This document shows positions 26,901 to 38,900 of a DNA stretch of 64,000 bases, piece after piece (position 1 is the first letter of the stretch; each line of letters begins with the position of its first letter). The notes below the pieces were generated by a model that was not told the origin of the DNA, ran no database searches, and saw only the letters and a list, made by a program, of their open reading frames with translations. The position numbers and the translations under genes were made by a program. The DNA comes from Sphaerolaimus hirsutus. Its lineage: Eukaryota; Nematoda; Chromadorea; Monhysterida; Sphaerolaimidae. The DNA is taken from NCBI GenBank assembly GCA_964036195.1, contig OZ038450.1, forward strand, positions 7,318,701 to 7,382,700, read 5' to 3'.

Positions 26901-29900
26901 CAGAAACAGAGTTCCTGTTCGCGGATCTATTTGAAATGGCACATTTGTCTCATTGCTTGTTTCTATCCAGAACATCAGAGTTGATGTTTTTTGTTCAGCC
27001 TGTATAGTTACTTTCCCGATTTCTGTACCTGTAAATGTCGCATAAATGTTTTAACTGTGTAAATTCTATCATAAGGTGAAACAATTTCAACTCCTTACCT
27101 ATTGGTGAATTTTCAGCAACACTCCATTGATATTCAGCAGGATAAAAAACAACATCTCCTTGGATGTCAAAATCAGGTAGCACTCTGATAACCAAGCTTG
27201 CACTCTGACCCAAGCTTGGGTTGCCTTGATCAAATGCCCACACTGTCAAATTGTACATTGCACCAATGGTCAATTTTCCTGGCTGCTTCAGTGACACTTG
27301 CCCTGTGACAGAATCCACACTGAAGAAATCATGTCTGCTTGCTGACAACTGGTCCAATTGATATCTGATCATGCCACCAGCTTCTAAGTCTGGATCTTGA
27401 GCGACCAGCGTGCCAAAGGGTTTTTTGGCTGGCCATTGGTGGTTGATGGCAATGTCCATCTCAGAGATGAATGTCGGTTTGTTGTCATTTGTGTCAGTGA
27501 CGGTAATGATCACCTGTATTATGGACAGTATTTACTTGTTTATCAAAAGTATCCTAAAATCAACTCTGGTCGAGGTTGCAAAAAGCACTTACATAGGTGG
27601 ATGCCCTGTGACTTGTCACCAGGGCATTATTGCCATCTTTTACCACAACTGTCAATCTATGCTTATCTCGTGTCTCCCTGTCCAACTTTCCACTGATGGT
27701 TATTACTCCTGTTTCCATGTCTATTCCAAACAGCCCATTGGCATCTCCATCACTGATTTCGTATCGTAGAGAAGCCACTGTAAAATGCAATTTTTATAGA
27801 TCTTGTCTTTGAAATGCGTTGTATGAGTGAGTACCACTAGTGATGGAAAAGCGCCAGGAGAAATGGCGCCATCCAAAAAAATTGCGCCGGTCGCTGAAGG
27901 GCGTCGGAGAAAATTGCGCCATGGCGTCATTCAAAATAGTGGTACCGGGCGCCAAGCGCCAATAGTGCCATGGCGCCAGTAAAGGGCGCTGGCGTTCTCA
28001 GCGCCATTCCATCAGTAGTAGCCGCAGAAGAAACTAACTGCTGTCCATATCAACTGCATTGACTTGCACAACTGTCGTTCCAATTGTAGCATTTTCATTC
28101 ACTTCACATTCATAAAAGTCCCTGTCAAACGTTGGTGGATTGTCATTCACATCTAGAACAAAAATGTTCACTGTGGTCAAACCAATTTTCGAGGGTTCAC
28201 CCTTGTCTGATGCTTCTACTGTCAGAGTGAATACAGGCTCCTGCAAAATAATATGAAAGGTTTCATTCACGTTATACTCGGCAGACAGCAAAGTACCTAT
28301 GTGCAGAATCCTACCATAATTTAATGAATAAAGTCTTGTGATAAATTTCGTAATTAATTATTTCATAGTAAAAACGAAATATTATGATGAAAAAGCTGTA
28401 TAATTTTTGGTTCGTTATTCAAATGGGTTATTGTAGGTTTCCATACTAAGTGTGATGTCTGCCGAGTACACCCCTTTTTATTGTTATGTTTTGCAACATA
28501 CCGTTTCATGGTCCGTTTCCCCGTTGACAGTAATAATACCCATTTCTGGGTGGATAGCAAAAATGCCAGCCACATCTCCGTGTAATATTTTGTACTCGAA
28601 TTGAGCATTTCGGCCAGTGTCGTGATCAGTGGCTGTTACGACTCCGACAAAAGTGTCTGCAATTGAATTTTCCATCACTGACATGTCGTAGTGATCAGAT
28701 GTGAATGTTGGGGCGTTGTCGTTGATGTCGGTCACGGTGATCAGCACTGGCACCTGAATGATGCAGGGTTGTTAAAAATACGGAACTTCTTTTAAGTATG
28801 CATAAATGTTTAGTATTTACAGTTTACCCACTGCCGAGTACAGAAAACATACAGAAATCATTTTTACTTGGACTAAATGTAAAAGAAACGTAAAAGTACT
28901 TTTCACACAAGTGCAGTATTTTATTGAACTTCTAAATACCTACATTTTTGTTGTAGGTTCAATCAACTATTTACTACACAAGAAAACTTAAACTAAACAG
29001 GGGGGTATTTCGAGGAAATACGGTACTTGCGTTTGCGGCAACTACCTATTTTCGTTACCCCGCGGATACCATTCTCGATGTACTCACCTCGCTGGTATGT
29101 AAGCCGTCGGAGCACCTGACCATCAGAAAGTGTTCCTCGATCACCTCCCTATCCAGTGGGCCCCGTGTCCGAATTTCCCCCTTGTCCGGATCTATGCTAA
29201 AATCGACCGCCGACTGCAAAATCGCGTAGGACAGCGTTTCCGAGTCCAGATCCGTAGCCTGCACCACACCGATTGTGGTGCCAATCTGGGCACTTTCTGG
29301 CACCTCGAATGAGAACTGCGGCTGGGCGAATTTTGGTCGTTCATCGTTCACGTCGTTGACGGTGATTGTCACCTGTGCGAGGGGGGGGGCGTTTTTGGTT
29401 TCCAGGATGGTTGCATTTATTGACTGCATATTGCGCAGTCTCAAAAATACGTGGCCCCTTTCAATATCACTCTTTAAATACCTTCTGATTTCAACACGCA
29501 TCGACGCTGTTTACATCAATAAAATGCATATGACGCCGGATTTTACCTTTTTAATTGTTACGATTTTCTGACTCAGTTCTTGCGCAAAGAATTGTATTAA
29601 AGTACCTTTTTATATATTTGGTTACTGTATAATGTACGTCTGTTCTGCCGCCATTTATGCGTTTTACTGTGTGTTTTTGTTGCGAAATTGAGGTATTTAC
29701 ACTCATAAGAAGTTCGAGTGTGCACTTGAGTCAAATCCGTGACGTGATTCATGCAGTATGTACTCCTGCTCACTAGTTCTTGAAGAGGACCGTGTAGAGA
29801 GTTTTTACTTTTGTGAATGCCATGGAACGTTTTATATGCACCACGCCAAAAAATACTTGATCTCTAAACATGCGCAGTTTTATGTCAAATAAAACTTTTC

Positions 29901-32900
29901 TAACTCTAACTCTAACTTTTCTTTTCACAATTAAAAGAACATAAAATTAATGGTAGAATCAACCGTTGAAATCACGGTTCTGGGATTTTCCACACGTTTG
30001 TAAATATTTATGTATCCCCCATCGATATTGTGCAAAAATGTACCTATGTTAATACACGATATTTCTTTGCCGAACCATTCAAATTTGTTCGCCTGAACGC
30101 ACGGTTGAACGTTACATGAATGTAATGAATGACATTTGAGCAAACATCCAACCCGGAGCTAAAGCTTTGAGCAGGTGCAAATTGGCCCTTGGATGAAATG
30201 CAAACATTTTGATGAATATAATCAAGCTTCAGTACGTGTACACATCCCCAGGCATTGAATAAGCTCACGTTTGCTTGCATGTATTTATGTATCCATGTAC
30301 TTATGTAAATACCTGTGTATTTTTGTTTGTCCAACCTCTCCAATCGGATACACAAGCCGAGAGATGAGGAAATGCGAATTTTCCATCGCTTCCCTCAGAA
30401 ATTTTGACACTTTAAAAAACGACCACCCCTCACTTGACATTTTTGCACCCAACAAAGTGGCGCATGCGTTGCTGCGCGCATGCAAAGAAACGGCGCAGTC
30501 AACAAGGCATGTGCATGGTGATTATGATGTTCGACCTTGCTGAAACATGTCTCTGCCTTACATAAGGCTCTGTGGACAAAACACCTTATTTTCACCTTGG
30601 TGCCCGCGCCCGTGTGGCACCACTGCGGCCGGCTCGCTATGTTTAACTGGATGGTTTGAAATAATGGTCAAATTTCTATTCGAAATGAATACACGACGGT
30701 CGTCAAAAGTTCACGCCCGTTATTTTGCGTCAACACGTGGTTTTGTATTCGAAGTGTCCTTTGGGAGATTTAGCGATAATCGGTCAATGTGAAACCAAAT
30801 CTCTATGGTATAGTGATTGGAATACAGATCTGCCCCCATTCTTTGCTAATGGGACATTCTTTCATGCATGTCGGTAGCCTTTGTGCAGTGAAATGATGAT
30901 AGGAAATTTTTTACTACAAATATGTCTGGCTGGAATCTAGCGGGGAATTCCCCTGACATTCAGTGCTCAAACTAATTTACTTTTGTCGTAAACTAGCACA
31001 GACACTAAATAGTGCAGTGCTGAAACACATTCACATGAGTATTTACTTGACGCCCTTCCCCATTTGACTTAAATTGAATAGGTATCTTGAACTCGAACAT
31101 GCAGAAGTCACAACTCCACAACAATTGCAGTTGACACTTCAAATTCTATTCACATTCTGATCAAGTACTTTTTACAAGCCCAAAAAACATCTGGTTACTT
31201 TCATTGACTACCGGCCCCCACATCGTTATCAGCGCACATATAAAAGTGTCACCTAACGTAACTGAATTGTGATCCCCCCTTTGAAACGCCCATAGTTCAA
31301 CCCAACGTAACAAATGGTCGTACTTATGAATCACGTTTTGTGCGCGACACACCTGCGAAAATTCACACATCAAGTTGTGTGTGCGCGGCGAAAAAAACTC
31401 GCCGCGCAACAAAGGTGCGAATTGCGGTTCGCGGCCGCGAACTCGACAACCAATTTAGAATACAAAAACGTTTGAAAACGCGGGCCCCGGCGTGAATAAT
31501 ATTGTAAACTATTTTCGAGTGATGTCGTGATGGGAAACGTCACCTGTCTGTATGCAAAGTGGTCGAAACATCCGGTCACGAAATCGGATTTTGAACGAGT
31601 TTTTTTGTTCATGGGCAGGATTTTCGCTGCGCTTGATTGAATTTCGAAATTGAAATACCTTCGTGTGTTAAAAATTTTAGTGTGCCTATTCCAGGGTGAA
31701 ATGTGTCCCTCAAATCAACCAATCGCATCACAATTTTAGCCATTAAATGTGGCAGCGCCATCTGTCTTTTCATTTTTATTCTACACGCAATTACAATAAA
31801 CACATGCAAACGTAAATAACCTCAGCGCAGATAAATTTCGTCGCTCAGCCCAATATGCAATTTAGATCAAAAACGGCCACGCTATCAATTCCATACAATT
31901 ATGCTGTAAATTTATGTTCAATCCCCTTTTTATTTACAAGCGCTCATCCCAAAACAAACTCGGGCAAATAAACAAAAGCGACTGCAGAAAGTACACAATG
32001 TATCGTATTTACACAAATACATAGTGTACAGTGTGTATTGACCGCCGCCCAAAAATTATTGCCACAATTGTGTGGCATTGGCTCGTGTGATTGTGGAGCA
32101 GTGGCTGCGTTGTGCCCAGCGCAAGTTGCCAATATTCCATGGGCTGATTGCAAGGTCAGCACAAGCAACGTGTGGCCTGGGGGCAATCCCGAGTTCCCGA
32201 CCCTGTAAAATGTCAAATGTCATGCAAAGTGTCAAAAGTCATGTAAAATGCCCTGCAAAATGGCAACCGAAATTTTACAGGGTCCGGGACTGGCACCTGG
32301 ACCCGCCCCGGTCACTCATCGGTCACGTTGTTCACGCGCATCTCTGTGTCAATTACGCGCCCACCAACTGTGCGTTCGCACTGACAATTGTCCATCAGAC
32401 CACAACACGCGGCGTCTATTTTCCGTCTGTTTACTTCGATATTACAATGAGCGCGATAGATAGCCCTGTTTGCCGGCGGCAGATGTCGCGCGCAAAAACG
32501 CTCGCGCGCGCACAATGCATGTTCGCTCACTAGTTTACTGCCAGATTTTGGTAAACCCATAAATCGGCTTTGAACGCATTTGAGTTCACTGGAACGAGTT
32601 ATTCTTAATCGCCATCAACTGCAGTTGACATACACCTCATTCTGGTAAACTCAAATGCGGTCAAAGCCGATTTATGAGTTTACCAAAATCTGGAAGTAAA
32701 CTAGTGTGCGCAGCGCCAAAGGAACGGAGGCGAGCGAACGAACAACTCACCTGGCACTTTGCCGGTGTGCTGCCCGCGCCGACTAGTTCGTCCACTTGCA
32801 CGGCGACCAGGTCGATGTCCACCGTGCCGCCGGTGCGCTCGCGGTCCAGCTGGCCGGACAGGCGCAAGGTGCCCGTCCTCTCGTCCACGGTCATTGACAG

Positions 32901-35900
32901 AGCCAGTGTGGGCGATGGCTGAGATGGGATGGGTGGATTTATGGGTTTGGGGGTGATGGAAGCATTCAAATGTGGCGTTGGAGCACGCCAACAGAGGCCA
33001 CTCCCAGACCCTTTATAATATCCTGTAAAGTGTGAATTGTCATGCAAAATGTCTCAAGTCATGTAAAATGTCTAATTATCATCTTCTCTTTTTACTGGGC
33101 GTTTTTCACGAAATTTGACAGGGCATTTAACAGAGTCCGAGAGTGGCACAACAGTGTGCTTGGAGGATGCCTCTAATAATTATCTAAAATCAATCAAGTC
33201 ATTAAAACCCACCTCTAATTTAGAATATCGAACACTTGTAATAAAGTAGGCGATTCTCCTACTGGCGCTGGCTTCGTCCACCAGCACGTTGCCAATAACG
33301 GCGCCCTTGGGCGTGTCTTCCTGCACTTCAAACTGATAGCGCGGCTGTTTGAAGCGAACAGTGGATTCTAAGTTTGGGATCGTGGGCAGTATGTGCAGGT
33401 CGGCGTCTGTGTAGCGCGCACTGGCGCCCGGACCGCCGTCCTGTGCGCGCACCTGCGTGATGTAATTTAGGTGATTTGGGTTTAAGGTTCCAAAAAGGGC
33501 TGATTTTTAGAAAATATGTATGGTCCTAGAAAAACTGTCAACGATAAAATAAACTTGAATCTCTCTGGAAAAAAACGGAGAGAAAATTAAAAAATACAAA
33601 ATTATATATGTTTTTATTTCTTCTCGTAAAATGTTTTTTTCGTATTCTCTTCTTACACTTTTTGTGTTTGGGAGAAGGCATTTGTTGAATGAATCCGGTC
33701 TGCACCAACTTTTATTCTGTACATCGTTCTGGGATTAGTCAATCTCCTTTGCAAGTAAACGCCGCCATCCTTGTCCACCCTGAACATGTTTTCATCCGAC
33801 TTTTCCCCTTCTATCATATCGAATGTCACCGTGGCATTTTGGCCCAAATCATAGTCAGTTGCTCTCAGTGTAAAAAATCTGAAACCGTCATGAAAATTAC
33901 TTTATAACAGACTGCATTGTTCTGAATGTGATGGAAATAATGCACTAAAATACATAAATATAATACCTGTATCCAGGCTCAGCATAAGCCAAATCCAATA
34001 CGGCTGCATTAGGTGACTGCCAAACTGGTGAATGGTCATTTGCATCAGATACCAAAATAGTCACAGTGCGTTTCGATGACAACGTTCTACTGGCATTCGA
34101 AGGACTGTCATAAACTGCTACCTCCAAACTGCGAGACACTCAGATTTATCTGAGAAAACTTCGGAATTTTCAAGACAAATGTTTCTCCACCGAACTCACC
34201 TATAAGAGTCCACCCTTTCCCTATCCAATCTCACGTTCGTGAACAATCTGCCGCTACTTTTGTCGATGGAAAAGGGCTCCCTGTCGGCGATTATGGCGCC
34301 CGGCACGCCGGCGGTCTGCCGCACGATGCCGAAATGTAGCGCCGCGTTGTCGCCGCTGTCCAAGTCCGACGCGATCAGCGTGGTGACCGTAGTGCCCGCC
34401 GGCATGTTTTCGGATATGTGGCCGATCGACTGAGAAAGAGGGTGGGGGTGCGCGGTTGGAGAAGTTGTTGCTTGTGTATTTACACGGCTTTGGTGATCGC
34501 ATTGGGCATCCCGAGCCATGTAAAGTGTGATCTCAAGTGTCAAATTCTTATGAAAATTGTTAATAAAAACAAAAAAAAAGAAGATTTTTTTACTTCACTT
34601 TGCATGACAATTGAATTAACACTTTACTTTCATTTGTCATGACAATTGACACATGGCATGACATTTTACATGACATTTGCCACTTTATTTTACACTTTAC
34701 ATGGCTTGGAACTGCCACCTGATAAATACCACTCCCAGACCACATAAAATGTCAAATGTCATGCAGAATGTCAAAATCCATGTAAAACATTATGTAAAAT
34801 GTAAAATTTTCATTTCTTACTGAGGGTTTGACATAGTTCATGACATTTCACATGACTTTTGACAAAGTGCATGACATCTGTCATTTTAGAGGAAGTGGCC
34901 CCTGGTTTCGATGCCTACATAATTACCAAAAAAGCATTCACCCCCGCACAAACAGTGTCGATGACAGGCGCGTTGTCATTCTCATCCAGCACGTTCACCA
35001 CGAGCGCCACCGAGCTGGTCCTGGCCGGGCTGCCTGAGTCGCTCACCGCCACTGTGAGCGTGTGCGCCGGGCTCTCCTCAAAGTCCACCGGCCTGACCAG
35101 GATTAATTTTCCAGTGGATGGATGCATGGAAAAGTGACCGCCGATATTGCCTGATGCGATGTGATAGGTCAGCACTGATGCGTCAGATTCATCTCTGTCG
35201 ACCGCTTGGAAGTGTGCCAAGAGTGCGCCCGGTCGCGTGGACTCGGAAACGTTCAAGCCGTCGCGCGGCCAGCTGGTAAATTCCGGGGTGTTGTCATTTA
35301 CGTCGGTCACTGTGATGTGCGCTTTGGTGCGTGCCGTAAGTTGCTGGCCGAAATCAGGGTTGTCTCTGGCTACAATGGTCAGTGTGTAATGCTGCAACGT
35401 TTCCCTGTCCAGTGGTTTGACTAAGTAGAGTCGACCCGACGCGGCATCCAGCTGAATAGGATAAAATACGTGTATTTTTTTTTCGGTTGACAATACTATA
35501 AATTTTCACTGGCTGGAACACTTTCTCTGCAAGTAAGCTCGCCCTGCAGTAGTGGCTTCAATTAATTTTGACTGCACTGCATGCATGCACCACAGCTAAC
35601 ATGAAAAATGATAGATTTCATTGTATTTTCTGAATTAATATTCAATTATGTTTTCTCAAAATCACATGTTTCAGTGCTAGTTAGGTGCATACTTTGCAGG
35701 GCGAGCACACTTGCAAAGTACCTAGTCATAGTTACTGCATGCTGCTACTACTTGCAGAGAGGTACAGGATTTTTTCACTCACGCGAAAGGTGTCCTCGAC
35801 CCCCTCAGGTAGCACGCTCTCAACCACAAACGTCACATTGCCAACATCGCCATCCACTATGTCTCCGTCCGTCACCGTAAATCTGAGCACCTCGGACCCA

Positions 35901-38900
35901 ACGATTGCGTCCTCATTCACCGCGGCCGCGTAAAATTGCAGCGAAAATTGCGGCGCGAACTCGTTCACGTCGGACACGGCGACGATGGCCGCGCAGTCGG
36001 TGGAGAGCGACTCGGGCGCGCCCATGTCGGTGGCGCGGATCCGCAGGCGGATCTCGTTGTTTCCTGCGGGTGGGTTTTTTGCTTGGTTTTTTAAGTGTCG
36101 GGTGGAAGTGGTGGCTATCAGCTTATTTATTCTAAATACAGGTTAGTGGGCAGAGTGCACTTTGAGGGATAGATAGGTAAGAGAAAGTAGTATAACAAAA
36201 ATGTATGTAGGTATTATGTAGTTCTATGTGCCTATCAGCATCACAAGTATTTAACATGACAAAACTTGTAGTTAACTACAGGCAGTAAACACTTTTCACC
36301 AACCTTGCGCCTTCACCAATTCCTCCCTGTCAAATTTCACCAGCGCTATCAAATCTCCAGTGGCTGGATTCAAGTAAAATCTGTCATTTTCACTGAGCAG
36401 CTCATAAGTCACTTCTCCATTTAGCCCAGAATCGACGTCATCGACTTCTACGCGTCCGACAAATGTGTATGACGGCAGTCCCTCCTCCAACATGAAGTAG
36501 TACAGAGATTGCAGGCATTTCGGCGCATTGTCATTCACATCCAGGATGTTGTAGACCACGGCAATGTTTGATTCTGTTTTCTGGCCATTAGGTGCGATCT
36601 CGATCGCATTCACGGTCATTTCGCAGCTGGTCGCACGTTCATAATCTAATGAATCGGCAACGTACAGCCATCCATCCGGGAGCACATTGCACGGCGAGTG
36701 CTGCCCATTTGCGTACAATCTCTCAAATCTGACAGTCGATTCGCTGTTGTATGGCACATAATTCAGCATCTGAAGTTTCTCATTCACAGGCACATCCTCC
36801 CTCACGTTGACCACGATCGCGTCGGACAACCCGTCCAGGACGAAGCCTTTGGTGCGCATGTCGGTCGCGTTCACGTGCACGCGCAGCATAAAAGCGGCGT
36901 TTTGCGGCGGCGTGCCCCGGTCGGCGGCCGTCACACGCAGCTGGTAAAGTTCGTCGGAAAGTTGTGACGGTATAGTTTTCAGAGTGACGGCGCCAGTCCA
37001 CGGGTGGATGTTGAAATGGGTGGTCAGGGAGGGCGGTGTAATTTCGTAGATTATGGGAGAAATGGTCAGGTTTGGCCGGTCCTTTGATGTTTCGTCGACA
37101 TCCGTGGCGCTCGCGTAAAATATCGCCTGTGGGAATAGTGGAATACGTTACTACCGCATATTTGTTGAATAGGTAACCACCTTAGCTTTAAGCAGATGAT
37201 GCCGCCCTTTAAACAGTAATTTGTCCTTGAGCTTTCCGTGCCAAATGAAGTTATTATGCAAGGAAGAAGTACCTCAATATTTCCGCATGTCGCTTATGTG
37301 GGGGATTGTTTGAGTGAAATTTATTCAAGAAAACGGAATTCGATTTGCATGCCCATTTTACATTTGAATAACTCCAAAAGATACTTTACCTGGCCAATGT
37401 GCGCATCGGCGTCGAGCCACACGTCGACCACTCCTCCGAGGATCTTCTCAGCATTGACAAACTGCGGAGCGTTGTCATTCAAATCGACAACTTTGACATA
37501 GAAAGGCGCGGTACCGAATCCCGCCTCGCCCACAGCTACAACTTCGCCACTATATGAACAGAGTTCTTCACAGTCAAGTGGCTTTATGGTGCGAATTTCA
37601 CCGGAATACTGGCCAATTTCGAAAGCGCCCTCGATGTGTGGGCCGATCAAGCGATACTCGACCTGCCAAAGTTATCATATTATTGTTTTTTATCAATTCA
37701 TCTTGGCAATGGTCCAAAAAACGCACCTGTCTGTTGTCCGACGCAGTTGCAGCCACTGCACCAACAACTTTGCCAGCGGCGCCAAAGCCCTGGATATCCT
37801 CATCAATAGTGAATCTATACTCATTCTGGCTGAACTTGGGCAGTAACTGCAAGCTGTCAACTAGCGCAATGTGCACTGTGGCATTGTCGCTTGCAACTAG
37901 ATTATCTGCATCGCCAGCCCCAAGGACTACTTTGGTTCTTTGTAGACCGCGTTCCAGCAAAGTTTGGATTCTGTTCACTGTTAGCTGGCCAGTGTCAACG
38001 TTGAGGTCAAAAGCACCGATTTCTGCCTGTTTGATGAAGTATTGCCGCGTGCCACCTTTGATTGGAAATGGTTAGGGCATTGTAACATATTTCGCCGATA
38101 TTGAATGAATGTCTTAACTGTTGCCCGATGGAATTTGGTTCTTTTTTTTCGAATTTTTCACCATTGGAAAATTTTATCCAAAGAAATCGAGCATTCAAAT
38201 GGTATTTACAAAAGTTACGGAAATGTAAAAATTTGTGAAATACATTTGAAATAAAAAACATTTTAGAAAACAAACAAAACTAAAATATTATTCGTCAGGG
38301 TTTGGCATTGTTAGTTGTTATTAGCATCGTGCCGACTTAAAATTTGGTTGTCCGAAACAACGACTGGTAAATTTAGTTTCGCACCACATTGCCCAACAAT
38401 TGACCCAATCTAAGTTTACTCACCGGTTCCAGTATCTCGACCAGTGGCTGTCACCTCAGCAACGAAGGCACCGCGACTGGCGCTCTTTGGTACATTGGCG
38501 TAGTATTCGCTCTGCTCAAACATTGGCCCATTGTCATCAGCATCAACAACATGAATAATTAATTTTGCGGTTGTCTGCAGCCCTGCCCCATCGGTGGCCA
38601 CGATGTTGAGTACATATTTGTTTCTGCTCTCATAGTCTGCTGATTCGATCATCGCCACCTCGCCGGTGCCGCTGTCGATGGTGAATGTGCGCTTGGCGCT
38701 GGTGTCCGTGTCCGGGGAAAATGCATAGGACACGCGGCCGAAAATGTCCGAGTCTCTGCGATGTTTGAGTTTGAAGAAAAAGTTGGATAAGTTTGAACAT
38801 GTTTGACGCTGGTGAGCGAATTCTTTCTGGTGTATGTTTATGTCGCATCATGTCGCAGTTTGAATACCAATAACTGATTATAGCTTACACGTTGCACTGA

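Larger units (their letters stand above)
29373..32750. other. 3.4-kb fat intron 18
   Basis: The largest fat intron. No cadherin-coding frame is found in it, and the flanking exons join directly. It contains an introner-family copy (32181-32296), a hairpin element (32519-32713) and about 2.5 kb with no repeat that I recognise, in contrast to the other long non-coding stretches. It could carry regulatory sequence, but nothing specific was identified. Confidence 0.5.

Noticed and set aside
32312..32560. Reverse frame with VNNVTDE resembling a cadherin calcium motif, beside an introner-like donor
   Set aside because: It stops immediately after the motif, all three frames are closed, and the flanking exons 18 and 19 join each other directly in a perfect cadherin sequence.
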